In this document: one piece after another, positions 14,411 to 20,165 of the stretch
Numbering within the stretch: the stretch's first letter is position 1
How the letters are laid out: the number at the start of each line of letters is the position of its first letter
Source: AL-N1 sp039178835
GTDB lineage: Bacteria > Chloroflexota > Chloroflexia > Chloroflexales > Roseiflexaceae
Length of the DNA: 20,165 bases
Reading direction: 5' to 3'
Assembly: GCA_039178835.1 (NCBI GenBank)
Contig: JBCDFA010000116.1
Coordinates: 1 to 20,165 of the forward strand
The notes under the pieces: generated by a model
Told to the model about the DNA's origin: nothing
The model's database searches: none
The model's input: the letters and a program-made list of their open reading frames with translations, nothing else
Program-made: the position numbers and the translations under genes

Positions 14411-15703
14411 ATGATAACTCAGTTCAAGCACATATTGCCTGGGTTGCTTTGTATCTTTATCCTTGTTGCGTGCGGTGGTCAGCCAGCGGCAGAACAGCCT
14501 GCTGTCACTGATGAAGATACAACAGCGGAAGAAGCACCTGCACCAGAAGAGGACACAACTACTGAAGAAGAACCTGCAACAGAAGGTGACACAGCCGCTG
14601 AAGAAGAAGCTGATACTGATACAACAGCTGAAGAGTCAGAGGCTCCAGATGCTGCGAGTGGCGACGATCTCGATGCCCTTATTGCTGCAGCAACTGAAGA
14701 GGGCGAAGTGACCGTCTACTCATTCACCAGCCGAATCGCCCGCGTTGAAGAAGCCTTCGAGGCTCAATACCCGGACATCGATCTGGTCGGACTCGATATC
14801 TCTTCAACCGAGCAGATCGCCCGTATTCAGGCTGAACAGGAAGCCGGTGTGGCAGAGGCAGATGTTGCCTATATTTCTGATGCGCCGGTTGTCTATGGTG
14901 AGTTGGTGCAGGAAGGCATCCTGGAAGCCTATGTACCACCTGAATTCACCGACCGTATTCCTGCTGAGTATCAGGAGCCACTGGTTGCGAACCGTATTTC
15001 AACCAAAGTGCTGATGTACAACGAAGAAGCCTATCCTGATGGTTCACCTGTCACCAATCTGTGGGAGCTCACCCAACCTGAATGGACAGGCAAAGTCGTG
15101 ATGGTTGATCCGTTGGTACGTGGCGATTATCTCGACTTGATGACCGAGGTTGTGTTGCAATCCGACGCAATGGCCGCCGCCTATGAGGAACTTTTTGGAG
15201 CACCAATCGAACTTGGTAGTGATGCGACGACGGCTGGTGAACAGTGGATTGTCGATCTATTTGCCAATGATCTCATCCTCGTTGACAGTACCGATAGTGT
15301 GAATGCTGCTGTTGGTGCCATCGGACAGGAAGACCCGCCCGTCGGCTTCACCTCCTACTCAGATCGCCGTGATAACGAAGATGAGGGTTGGGCCTTACAG
15401 GTCGCAAATGAGGTCGCACCATCGCCAGGTATTGCCTTCCCAGCACTGCTCGGTATCGTCCGTGATGCACCCAATCCATCAGCAGCCCAACTATTCATCC
15501 ACTTTATGATGGGTGATGATAGCCCAACTGGTGGTCCTGGCTACGAGCCATTCTATGTCCCAGGCGACTATGCAACCCGTACAGACATCGAACCACATCC
15601 TGACGCCATCCCGCTCGATGAATTCCGTGCCTGGCAGATCGATACAGTTGCCACACTCGAAATCCGTCAGGACGTTTCCGATCTTATTCTCATACTTCAA
15701 TAA
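14411..15703 (+). CDS. ABC importer substrate-binding lipoprotein (Fe3+/AfuA-like family)
   Basis: This protein has 430 residues. A lipoprotein signal peptide ends at the lipobox LVAC, with Cys21 as the lipidated residue, so the protein is anchored outside the membrane. Residues about 24-85 are a very acidic linker of Glu, Asp, Thr, Ala and Pro with repeated DTTAEE-like units. The binding domain follows from about residue 88 (DLDALIAAATEEGEVTVYS), with the family pattern FEAQYPDIDL, ISTKVLMYNEE and LTQPEWTGKVVM. This resembles the iron(III)-type binding proteins, a family that also includes proteins for thiamine, putrescine-like, sulfur and phosphonate ligands. The paired Tyr iron ligands typical of FbpA are not obvious, so iron is only a possibility. 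AAAGGAG lies 12 bases before ATG, a long spacing. It is the first gene of a three-gene importer operon. Confidence 0.88.
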   Translation: MITQFKHILPGLLCIFILVACGGQPAAEQPAVTDEDTTAEEAPAPEEDTTTEEEPATEGDTAAEEEADTDTTAEESEAPDAASGDDLDALIAAATEEGEVTVYSFTSRIARVEEAFEAQYPDIDLVGLDISSTEQIARIQAEQEAGVAEADVAYISDAPVVYGELVQEGILEAYVPPEFTDRIPAEYQEPLVANRISTKVLMYNEEAYPDGSPVTNLWELTQPEWTGKVVMVDPLVRGDYLDLMTEVVLQSDAMAAAYEELFGAPIELGSDATTAGEQWIVDLFANDLILVDSTDSVNAAVGAIGQEDPPVGFTSYSDRRDNEDEGWALQVANEVAPSPGIAFPALLGIVRDAPNPSAAQLFIHFMMGDDSPTGGPGYEPFYVPGDYATRTDIEPHPDAIPLDEFRAWQIDTVATLEIRQDVSDLILILQ

Positions 15704-15713
15704 TCATCTTACC

Positions 15714-15750
15714 AGGGATGCGTATAGTGTACGATGCCGAACGCATCCCT
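15714..15750 (+). other. Intercistronic hairpin between binding protein and permease genes
   Basis: AGGGATGCGT (15714-15723) pairs perfectly with ACGCATCCCT (15741-15750) around a 17-base loop in the 65-base gap. No T-tract follows, so it is more likely an mRNA-stabilising or partial-termination element, which would favour the binding protein over the permease. Confidence 0.65.
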
Positions 15751-15768
15751 ATCACATAAACTATCTCT

Positions 15769-17562
15769 ATGAGTGACACAATCACAACACCCGAAACACC
15801 CATCGCTCAGGATCGAAAAAAACAACTCTTTTCACTCAAACGACTACGTAACTCGTTCAGACAACCATCATTCATTCTTGGCCTCATGCTCTTCATTTTA
15901 CTGGTGCTACTGGTGCTCATGCCCTTGCTGCGCCTGGTAACAACCACACTCACGGGCGATGGGCTGGAAGCCTGGAACGATGTACTTAACAGCCGACTGT
16001 CAGAAAATTTATTCTGGCGCCCTCTGGGCAACACCCTCGCCATCGGTGCAACCGTAGCCCTGGGGACGCTCATGATCGGAGGCTTCCTCGCCTGGCTGGT
16101 TGTGATGACCGACATGCCGGGGCGTGGAGTCATCGGTGCGATGGCGGCAATCCCCTTTGCACTGCCCAGCTTTGCGATTGCTCTGGCATGGGAAACCATC
16201 TTTCGCAACGACCGCGTTGGTGGTCAGATTGGCGTCTTGCAGGACCTCGGTCTGAGCATACCGGACTGGCTCGCGTGGGGCTTTATCCCGGTTGTGCTGA
16301 CACTTGTCGCACACTACTATTCGCTGGCATTCGTCCTGATCAGTGCATCACTTGCGTCGGTCAACACCGAACTGCTTGAGGCCGCTGAGATGACCGGGGC
16401 CAACCGTCGGCGGGTCCTGACTGACATCACCCTGCCGGTGGTCGCACCTGCCATCGTCTCCTCCGCACTACTGGCCTTTGCCGAAGGGGTGAGTAACTTC
16501 GCGGCACCCGCACTGCTTGGCCTGCCGGTGCGCTTTCACACCATCTCGACCCGATTGTACGGTTCGATCAGTACCGGACAAGTGGAGCGTGGGTATGTGC
16601 TGGCCATCCTGCTCATTCTCGTGGCAGCCGTGTTGCTCTGGAGTAGTACCCGCTTTGTGAGTGGTCGCCGTTCGTTCGCCACGATCACCGGCAAAGGTGG
16701 GCGGCGCAAACGCCAACAGCTTGGTGGTCTGCGCTGGCCTTTGTTTGGTGCCGCTCTCAGCATCTGTGTCGCTACGACCATCCTGCCGACGCTGGCACTG
16801 CTCGGCTCGAGTTTTGCGCGTAGCACTGGCTCGCTCACCAGCGGATTTACCAGCCACTTCTGGATCGGCGGGTCAGACCCATCGTTTGCTCAAGGACAAC
16901 CAGGCGTGCTCCGCAACGAACAGGTCGTCGAAGCATCCGCCAACACCATGATGTTGGGCCTTTCTGTCTCGCTGGCTGCCATTGTCCTCGGTCTGGCCAT
17001 CGGGTATGTCGTGATACGTGGCCGCAAGGGGCCGATGACCAGTTCGGTCGGGCTGCTGAGTTATCTTCCTTTCCTCATCCCCGGCGTGGCCTTTGGAGCC
17101 GTTTATATCGCCCAGTATGGCCGACCGTTTGGCCCACTTCCGGCGCTCTACGGCACCTTTGCACTGCTGGTGATTGCTGGCGCTGCCTACAACCTCCCGT
17201 TTGCATCACAATCAGGCCGCTCGGCGATGAGCCAGGTTGCCGGAGAGCTAGAGGAAGCGGCTGTTATGTCCGGGGCTAGGTTTATGCGGCGCCTGACGAG
17301 TATTTTCATCCCGCTCACTTCACGCGGGCTGATTGCTGGTGCGGTGCTGGTATTCGTCAACGTCGTGCGTGATCTTGCACTCGTCGTGCTGCTCGTCACA
17401 CCAACAATGCCGCTGCTCAGCGTAATCACTTTTCGCTATGCCTCCGAGGGATTTGCCCAATTTGCGAATGCCATTACTGTTATTATCGCCACCATTTCGA
17501 TAGCTGCAACCCTCCTTGCACGTCGATTGCAGGGCGCCGTACAGCCGTGGAACGAAAAATAA
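15769..17562 (+). CDS. ABC importer permease, fused double-domain (FbpB/AfuB type)
   Basis: This is a 597-residue integral membrane protein with two homologous permease halves of about six membrane segments each, as in iron(III) permeases of the FbpB type. The first half has the ATPase-contacting EAA loop LLEAAEMTGANRRRVL near residues 201-216, and the second has LEEAAVMSGARFMRRL near 493-508. Each is followed by a conserved Pro-containing segment (DITLPVVAPAI, SIFIPLTSRGLI). The first membrane segment is FILGLMLFILLVLLVLMPLL. A charged loop (TGKGGRRKRQQ) separates the halves. ATG 15769 lacks a strong ribosome site, so expression may depend on read-through from the binding-protein gene. It pairs with the ATPase 28 bases downstream. 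Confidence 0.93.
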   Translation: MSDTITTPETPIAQDRKKQLFSLKRLRNSFRQPSFILGLMLFILLVLLVLMPLLRLVTTTLTGDGLEAWNDVLNSRLSENLFWRPLGNTLAIGATVALGTLMIGGFLAWLVVMTDMPGRGVIGAMAAIPFALPSFAIALAWETIFRNDRVGGQIGVLQDLGLSIPDWLAWGFIPVVLTLVAHYYSLAFVLISASLASVNTELLEAAEMTGANRRRVLTDITLPVVAPAIVSSALLAFAEGVSNFAAPALLGLPVRFHTISTRLYGSISTGQVERGYVLAILLILVAAVLLWSSTRFVSGRRSFATITGKGGRRKRQQLGGLRWPLFGAALSICVATTILPTLALLGSSFARSTGSLTSGFTSHFWIGGSDPSFAQGQPGVLRNEQVVEASANTMMLGLSVSLAAIVLGLAIGYVVIRGRKGPMTSSVGLLSYLPFLIPGVAFGAVYIAQYGRPFGPLPALYGTFALLVIAGAAYNLPFASQSGRSAMSQVAGELEEAAVMSGARFMRRLTSIFIPLTSRGLIAGAVLVFVNVVRDLALVVLLVTPTMPLLSVITFRYASEGFAQFANAITVIIATISIAATLLARRLQGAVQPWNEK

Positions 17563-17590
17563 GTACCATTTCAATAGATGAGAGTCTCAT

Positions 17591-18682
17591 ATGCAAGCAC
17601 AATCAGTTTTGACAGAAAAACAGACCCTACCAGCGATCAGCATCACGCGCCTCGAAAAACGTTTCGGCGACAATTACGCCGTTGCGGGGGTCCACATGGA
17701 GGTGCCCACCGGCGCGTTTCTCGTGTTACTCGGTCCTTCTGGGTGCGGCAAAACCACCATTCTGCGGATGCTCGCCGGCCTGGAGGAGCCAACTAACGGT
17801 GAGATTCACTTTGGCGACCAACAGATCGCCAGTGGACAGAGTGGCATCATTGTCTCACCGGGAGATCGCAATGCCGGCATGGTATTTCAAAGCTATGCAC
17901 TCTGGCCACACAAAACGGTGCAAGAAAATGTTGAGTGGCCCCTTAAGGTCAAGCAGTGGTCGGCAGATGAGCGTCGCGAACGGGTCAAGGAAGTACTCGA
18001 ACTCTTGAGCATCGGCGATCTGGCAGCACGCTACCCCGGAGAAATCTCGGGTGGACAGCAGCAACGCGTCGCCATCGCCCGTACCATCGCACCAAGGCCC
18101 AGAGTGCTCCTCTTTGACGAGCCTCTCTCGAACCTCGACGCCAAGTTGCGCGCCGAAATGCGAACCGAACTCCTACGAATCCACCGCATCACCGGAGCAA
18201 CCAGCGTCTATGTTACCCACGATCAAGTCGAAGCAATGACTATGGCCAGCCATGTCGCGGTCATGAACCATGGCAAAGTCGAGCAATTTGGGGCACCACG
18301 CGCACTGTATGAGTCACCAGCCACACGCTTTGTGGCGACATTTGTCGGCACACCACCAGCCAATCTGGTACATGCACAGATCGAGGATGAGCGGTATGTG
18401 TACAAGCAAATCGACCTTGGTCCGGCCAGACCATCAACCACTGACACAACCCAATGGCTGATGTACCGCGCCGAGGCACTCAAACTGTCGCACACACCAG
18501 ATGAGCGACGTATCGCAGTGACTTTTGCCGAGGGGACACCAGTAGCTGGTCGCTTTATCGTTACCGTCTGGGACGAACACCAGCGCATCAGTGTGGTGAC
18601 CGATCAATTACCGGAGGCACAGCTTGGTGATCAGTTATATCTGGAATTTCCTGAACGCCCAACAATGGTCTACGAGAATTAG
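17591..18682 (+). CDS. ABC importer ATPase with C-terminal TOBE-type domain
   Basis: This is a 363-residue cytoplasmic ATPase, the expected length for the iron/sugar/polyamine importer class. Every nucleotide-binding motif is present: Walker A GPSGCGKTT (48-56), Q-loop Gln100 in FQSYALWPH, signature ISGGQQQRVAIAR (152-164), Walker B RVLLFDEP (171-178, catalytic Glu177), D-loop LSNLDAK and switch His210 in VYVTHDQVEAMT. Residues from about 240 form a regulatory extension that resembles the TOBE domains of FbpC-type proteins (RFVATFVGTPPANLV, then a beta-rich tail). The permease is 28 bases upstream and translation is probably coupled. It is the third and last gene of the operon and ends before the terminator at 18695. 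Confidence 0.95.
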   Translation: MQAQSVLTEKQTLPAISITRLEKRFGDNYAVAGVHMEVPTGAFLVLLGPSGCGKTTILRMLAGLEEPTNGEIHFGDQQIASGQSGIIVSPGDRNAGMVFQSYALWPHKTVQENVEWPLKVKQWSADERRERVKEVLELLSIGDLAARYPGEISGGQQQRVAIARTIAPRPRVLLFDEPLSNLDAKLRAEMRTELLRIHRITGATSVYVTHDQVEAMTMASHVAVMNHGKVEQFGAPRALYESPATRFVATFVGTPPANLVHAQIEDERYVYKQIDLGPARPSTTDTTQWLMYRAEALKLSHTPDERRIAVTFAEGTPVAGRFIVTVWDEHQRISVVTDQLPEAQLGDQLYLEFPERPTMVYEN

Positions 18683-18694
18683 GAAAGGGAAAGC

Positions 18695-18748
18695 AGCAGC
18701 ACGTTGGTGCTGACTACGATGAGCAATAACTAACGTGCTGCTTTTAAC
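18695..18748 (+). terminator. Terminator of the ABC operon that overlaps the end of the convergent repressor gene
   Basis: AGCAGCACGTT (18695-18705) pairs with AACGTGCTGCT (18732-18742), an 11-base-pair stem with a 26-base loop, followed by TTTAAC. The right arm encodes the last codons (KAAR and stop) of the convergent repressor gene on the other strand. Confidence 0.6.
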
Positions 18749-19014
18749 AGATCGAGGAGTTTTGCGACTTCTTCCGTCGGTACCTGATCATCCATACATA
18801 AACACTCACGTGCATATGTTTCAGCGACGAGCGTGTTCAGACTGGCAATCGAGGCTTTGATGGCCGCCAACTGCTGCACAACTTCACGACAATCGCGGTC
18901 GCTCTCGACCATGCGATGAATACCACGTACCTGACCTTCAATACGCTTGAGCCGTGTTAACACATCAGAACGTACATGTTCGCTAATGGGACGAGACTCC
19001 GGTGTTATAGACAT
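18730..19014 (-). CDS. CsoR-family metal/thiol-responsive repressor, CstR-like (Cys-Tyr-Cys)
   Basis: This protein has 94 residues. ATG 19014 is preferred over GTG 19020 because GAGG lies eight bases upstream of it. The family core is clear: RLKRIEGQVRGIHRMVE (21-37) with DRDC and QQLAAIKASI, an all-helical DNA-binding protein. Members bind operators until a ligand reacts with conserved cysteines. Aligned with copper-sensing CsoR, the ligand positions are Cys42, Tyr67 (His in CsoR) and Cys71 (spacing 29 from Cys42). Loss of the His with both Cys kept is the pattern of CstR, the per- and polysulfide sensor. A third cysteine, Cys73, is nearby. The thioredoxin gene just upstream on the same strand and a family-type operator at the thioredoxin promoter suggest autoregulation of a small thiol unit. 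Copper sensing is not excluded. Confidence 0.88.
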   Translation of the reverse strand: MSITPESRPISEHVRSDVLTRLKRIEGQVRGIHRMVESDRDCREVVQQLAAIKASIASLNTLVAETYARECLCMDDQVPTEEVAKLLDLLKAAR

Positions 19015-19025
19015 ATTCACAGCCT

Positions 19026-19073
19026 CAAAAGAAAAGAACCAAGAACCAACTAGAAGAGTTCGGTTCTCGGCTC
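19026..19073 (-). terminator. Hairpin with T-rich tail between thioredoxin and repressor genes
   Basis: On the minus strand GAGCCGAGAACC (19062-19073) pairs with GGTTCTTGGTTC (19036-19047), 12 pairs with two imperfect (one G-T wobble), around a 14-base loop. TTTTCTTTT follows. It would end or reduce the transcript between thioredoxin and the repressor. Confidence 0.65.
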
Positions 19074-19096
19074 CCTAGACTTCAACTAGCAACAGT

Positions 19097-19426
19097 TTAG
19101 CCAGTCATAGCCGCTTCAAACTCTTCTTGCAACACCCGCTTGGGACGTGCACCCTGGATACGACGAACTTCTTTGCCGTCTTTGAAGACGATCATGGTTG
19201 GGATAGCCATAATACCAAATTTGCCCATCCAGAGTGAGTCTTCGTCCGTATTGACTTTGGCGATGGTCAACTTACCCTCGTACTCACCAGCCAACTCATC
19301 AAGAATGGGGGCGACTGCACGACAGGGACCACACCAGGGTGCCCAGAAGTCAACGACAACTGGCACATCGGACTGAAGGACTTTTTGCTCGAACTCGGCA
19401 TCGGTTATGGCAATAGGCTTTGTCAT
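19097..19426 (-). CDS. trxA: Thioredoxin
   Basis: This is a 109-residue thioredoxin of normal length, without a signal peptide, so cytoplasmic. It reduces disulfides and, in many bacteria, persulfides of target proteins. The redox site is WCGPC (residues 31-35, Cys32 and Cys35), the buried Asp is Asp26 in VVVDFWAP, and the cis-proline is Pro76 in AIPTMIVF. ATG 19426 follows AGGGAG by nine bases. The segment DSLWMGKFGIM before the cis-proline is unlike the usual PELAxKYGI, a small oddity. The repressor gene lies downstream on the same strand beyond a hairpin. The strong promoter and the CsoR-type operator at 19488-19538 indicate that this thioredoxin is regulated and not constitutive. Confidence 0.95.
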   Translation of the reverse strand: MTKPIAITDAEFEQKVLQSDVPVVVDFWAPWCGPCRAVAPILDELAGEYEGKLTIAKVNTDEDSLWMGKFGIMAIPTMIVFKDGKEVRRIQGARPKRVLQEEFEAAMTG

Positions 19427-19487
19427 TTCGTTATCTCCCTAAAACTATATACAAAAATAAGATTATTGCAAATAGAAATGCATACCC

Positions 19488-19504
19488 ATACCCCCTTGGG
19501 GTAT
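19488..19504. promoter_or_regulatory. CsoR/CstR-family operator, ATACCCC-CTT-GGGGTAT
   Basis: This is a perfect seven-base inverted repeat around a three-base centre, with an extra ATACCC half-site at 19482-19487. An AT end, C-tract, G-tract and AT end are the hallmark of CsoR-family operators. It starts at the expected transcription start and would block the thioredoxin promoter. The repressor encoded at 18730-19014 is the likely ligand. Confidence 0.75.
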
Positions 19505-19510
19505 ATTGCT

Positions 19511-19538
19511 ATTATAAGCATTTTTGCTGTTACGTCAA
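19511..19538 (-). promoter_or_regulatory. Near-consensus sigma70 promoter for thioredoxin
   Basis: On the minus strand TTGACG (19533-19538) is followed by a 16-base spacer and TATAAT (19511-19516). Transcription would start near 19504, at the edge of the operator. Confidence 0.75.
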
Positions 19539-19563
19539 GAGGGGCTGTTTTTTGCGAAGAATA

Positions 19564-19615
19564 TGCTATACTAGAAAGACCGTAGGTATAGGCAACTTAA
19601 CGACTTCTGTATAAT
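19564..19615 (+). promoter_or_regulatory. Candidate promoter elements for the UPF0173 hydrolase
   Basis: TGCTATACT (19564-19572) is an extended -10 element, and TATAAT occurs at 19610-19615. Neither has a good -35 match on the plus strand. One of them probably starts the transcript of the hydrolase gene. Confidence 0.4.
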
Positions 19616-19680
19616 CCTCCCGCACAGATAACGCATCTTGTGTGGAAACAGCACTTTTGGATATGTCAAAGGAGGCTTTT

Positions 19681-20165
19681 ATGACCACGCTTGGACGCGA
19701 TACAACTATTACATGGCTGGGCCACGGCACCTTCCACATTCAAACTCCCGGTGGCAAACGCATTTTGATCGATGCCTGGGTCGATGGCAACCCATCCTGT
19801 CCCGACGAATGGAAGCAACGCGTACGTAGTGAAGGTCTTGATGCTATTTTTATCACACATGGCCATTTCGATCATATTGGTGATCTGCTCAGCATGGCAA
19901 CATTAAACGATGCCAAGATCGTATGCCAATTCGATCTCGGAACCTGGCTCATGATGAAGGGGCTGACTGAAGAACGTGTTGTCCAATTTCATATGGGTGG
20001 CACCATTGACGTGGCGGGCATCAAAGCTACGATGACCCACTCAACACACAGTAGTACCTTTACCGATGGCGACACGATTGTGCCCATGGGAACCGCTGCG
20101 GGATATGTTCTGCGTATGGAAAATGGCTTCACCATCTATCATACTGGTGATACCGCTGTCACCTA
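19681..20165 (+). CDS. UPF0173 metal-dependent hydrolase (metallo-beta-lactamase superfamily), 5' part
   Basis: The first 161 codons are visible, and the gene continues beyond the right edge; full-length members have about 225 residues. ATG 19681 has a perfect AAAGGAGG site five bases upstream. The start matches the family (TTITWLGHGTFHI), then ILIDAW (Asp31), and the metal-binding motif is THGHFDH, with His60, His62, Asp64 and His65. A third region, HSSTFTDG and YHTGDTA near the edge, gives further metal ligands. Members bind two metal ions and hydrolyse unknown phospho- or ester substrates. The first 161 residues look intact. It is divergent from the thioredoxin unit, so the two promoters share the 250-base gap. 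Confidence 0.92.
   Translation, partial: MTTLGRDTTITWLGHGTFHIQTPGGKRILIDAWVDGNPSCPDEWKQRVRSEGLDAIFITHGHFDHIGDLLSMATLNDAKIVCQFDLGTWLMMKGLTEERVVQFHMGGTIDVAGIKATMTHSTHSSTFTDGDTIVPMGTAAGYVLRMENGFTIYHTGDTAVT

Noticed and set aside
15807..16857. Several long minus-strand open frames opposite the ABC permease
   Set aside because: They are low-complexity, Arg/Ser/Thr-rich shadows of a GC-rich membrane-protein gene and have no ribosome sites or recognisable motifs.
18730..19014. Copper-sensing CsoR assignment
   Set aside because: The His ligand position is Tyr67 and no copper exporter or chaperone gene is nearby. It is kept only as an alternative.

Overview
The window most likely comes from the chromosome of a Chloroflexota (green non-sulfur) bacterium. 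This placement is an inference. It rests on a secreted protein that joins a signal peptide to the short motif NVYLPLI and a Pro/Thr-rich linker, on ROK-family sugar regulation, and on moderate-GC genes separated by AT-rich gaps with ordinary sigma70-like signals. No rRNA, tRNA, phage, insertion sequence or CRISPR array was seen.

Left part (1-5613). A secreted family 2 glycoside hydrolase runs off the left edge. It lies downstream of, and on the same strand as, a ROK-family repressor, which looks like a small sugar-utilisation unit. Next, also on the minus strand, come a small secreted RTX-repeat protein and a DinB-like protein. A secreted 435-residue protein of unknown family follows on the plus strand and ends at a clear terminator.

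Middle (5700-13971). An orphan ATP-grasp ligase converges on a cluster of secreted von Willebrand factor A (VWA) proteins and shares a bidirectional terminator with it. The cluster has three related modules. One is a complete 497-residue protein. The other two form a tandem 979-residue protein that a single extra base breaks at about 9952. Each module carries the same six-cysteine pattern and a Cys-flanked insert just after the metal-binding loop. A divergent S9 prolyl-oligopeptidase-type peptidase follows and ends at a strong terminator.

Right part (13972-20165). A 509-base AT-rich gap holds two inverted repeats. It leads into a three-gene ABC importer (lipoprotein binding protein, fused double permease, ATPase) of the Fe3+/AfuA-FbpB type. 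Convergent to it is a minus-strand unit in which thioredoxin is followed by a CsoR-family repressor. That repressor has a Cys-Tyr-Cys pattern in place of the Cys-His-Cys copper site, which resembles the persulfide sensor CstR. The thioredoxin promoter is near consensus and is followed at once by ATACCCC-CTT-GGGGTAT, a typical operator of this repressor family. This suggests an autoregulated, sulfur-responsive thioredoxin unit, the most testable new observation here. The window ends inside a plus-strand UPF0173 metallo-hydrolase.
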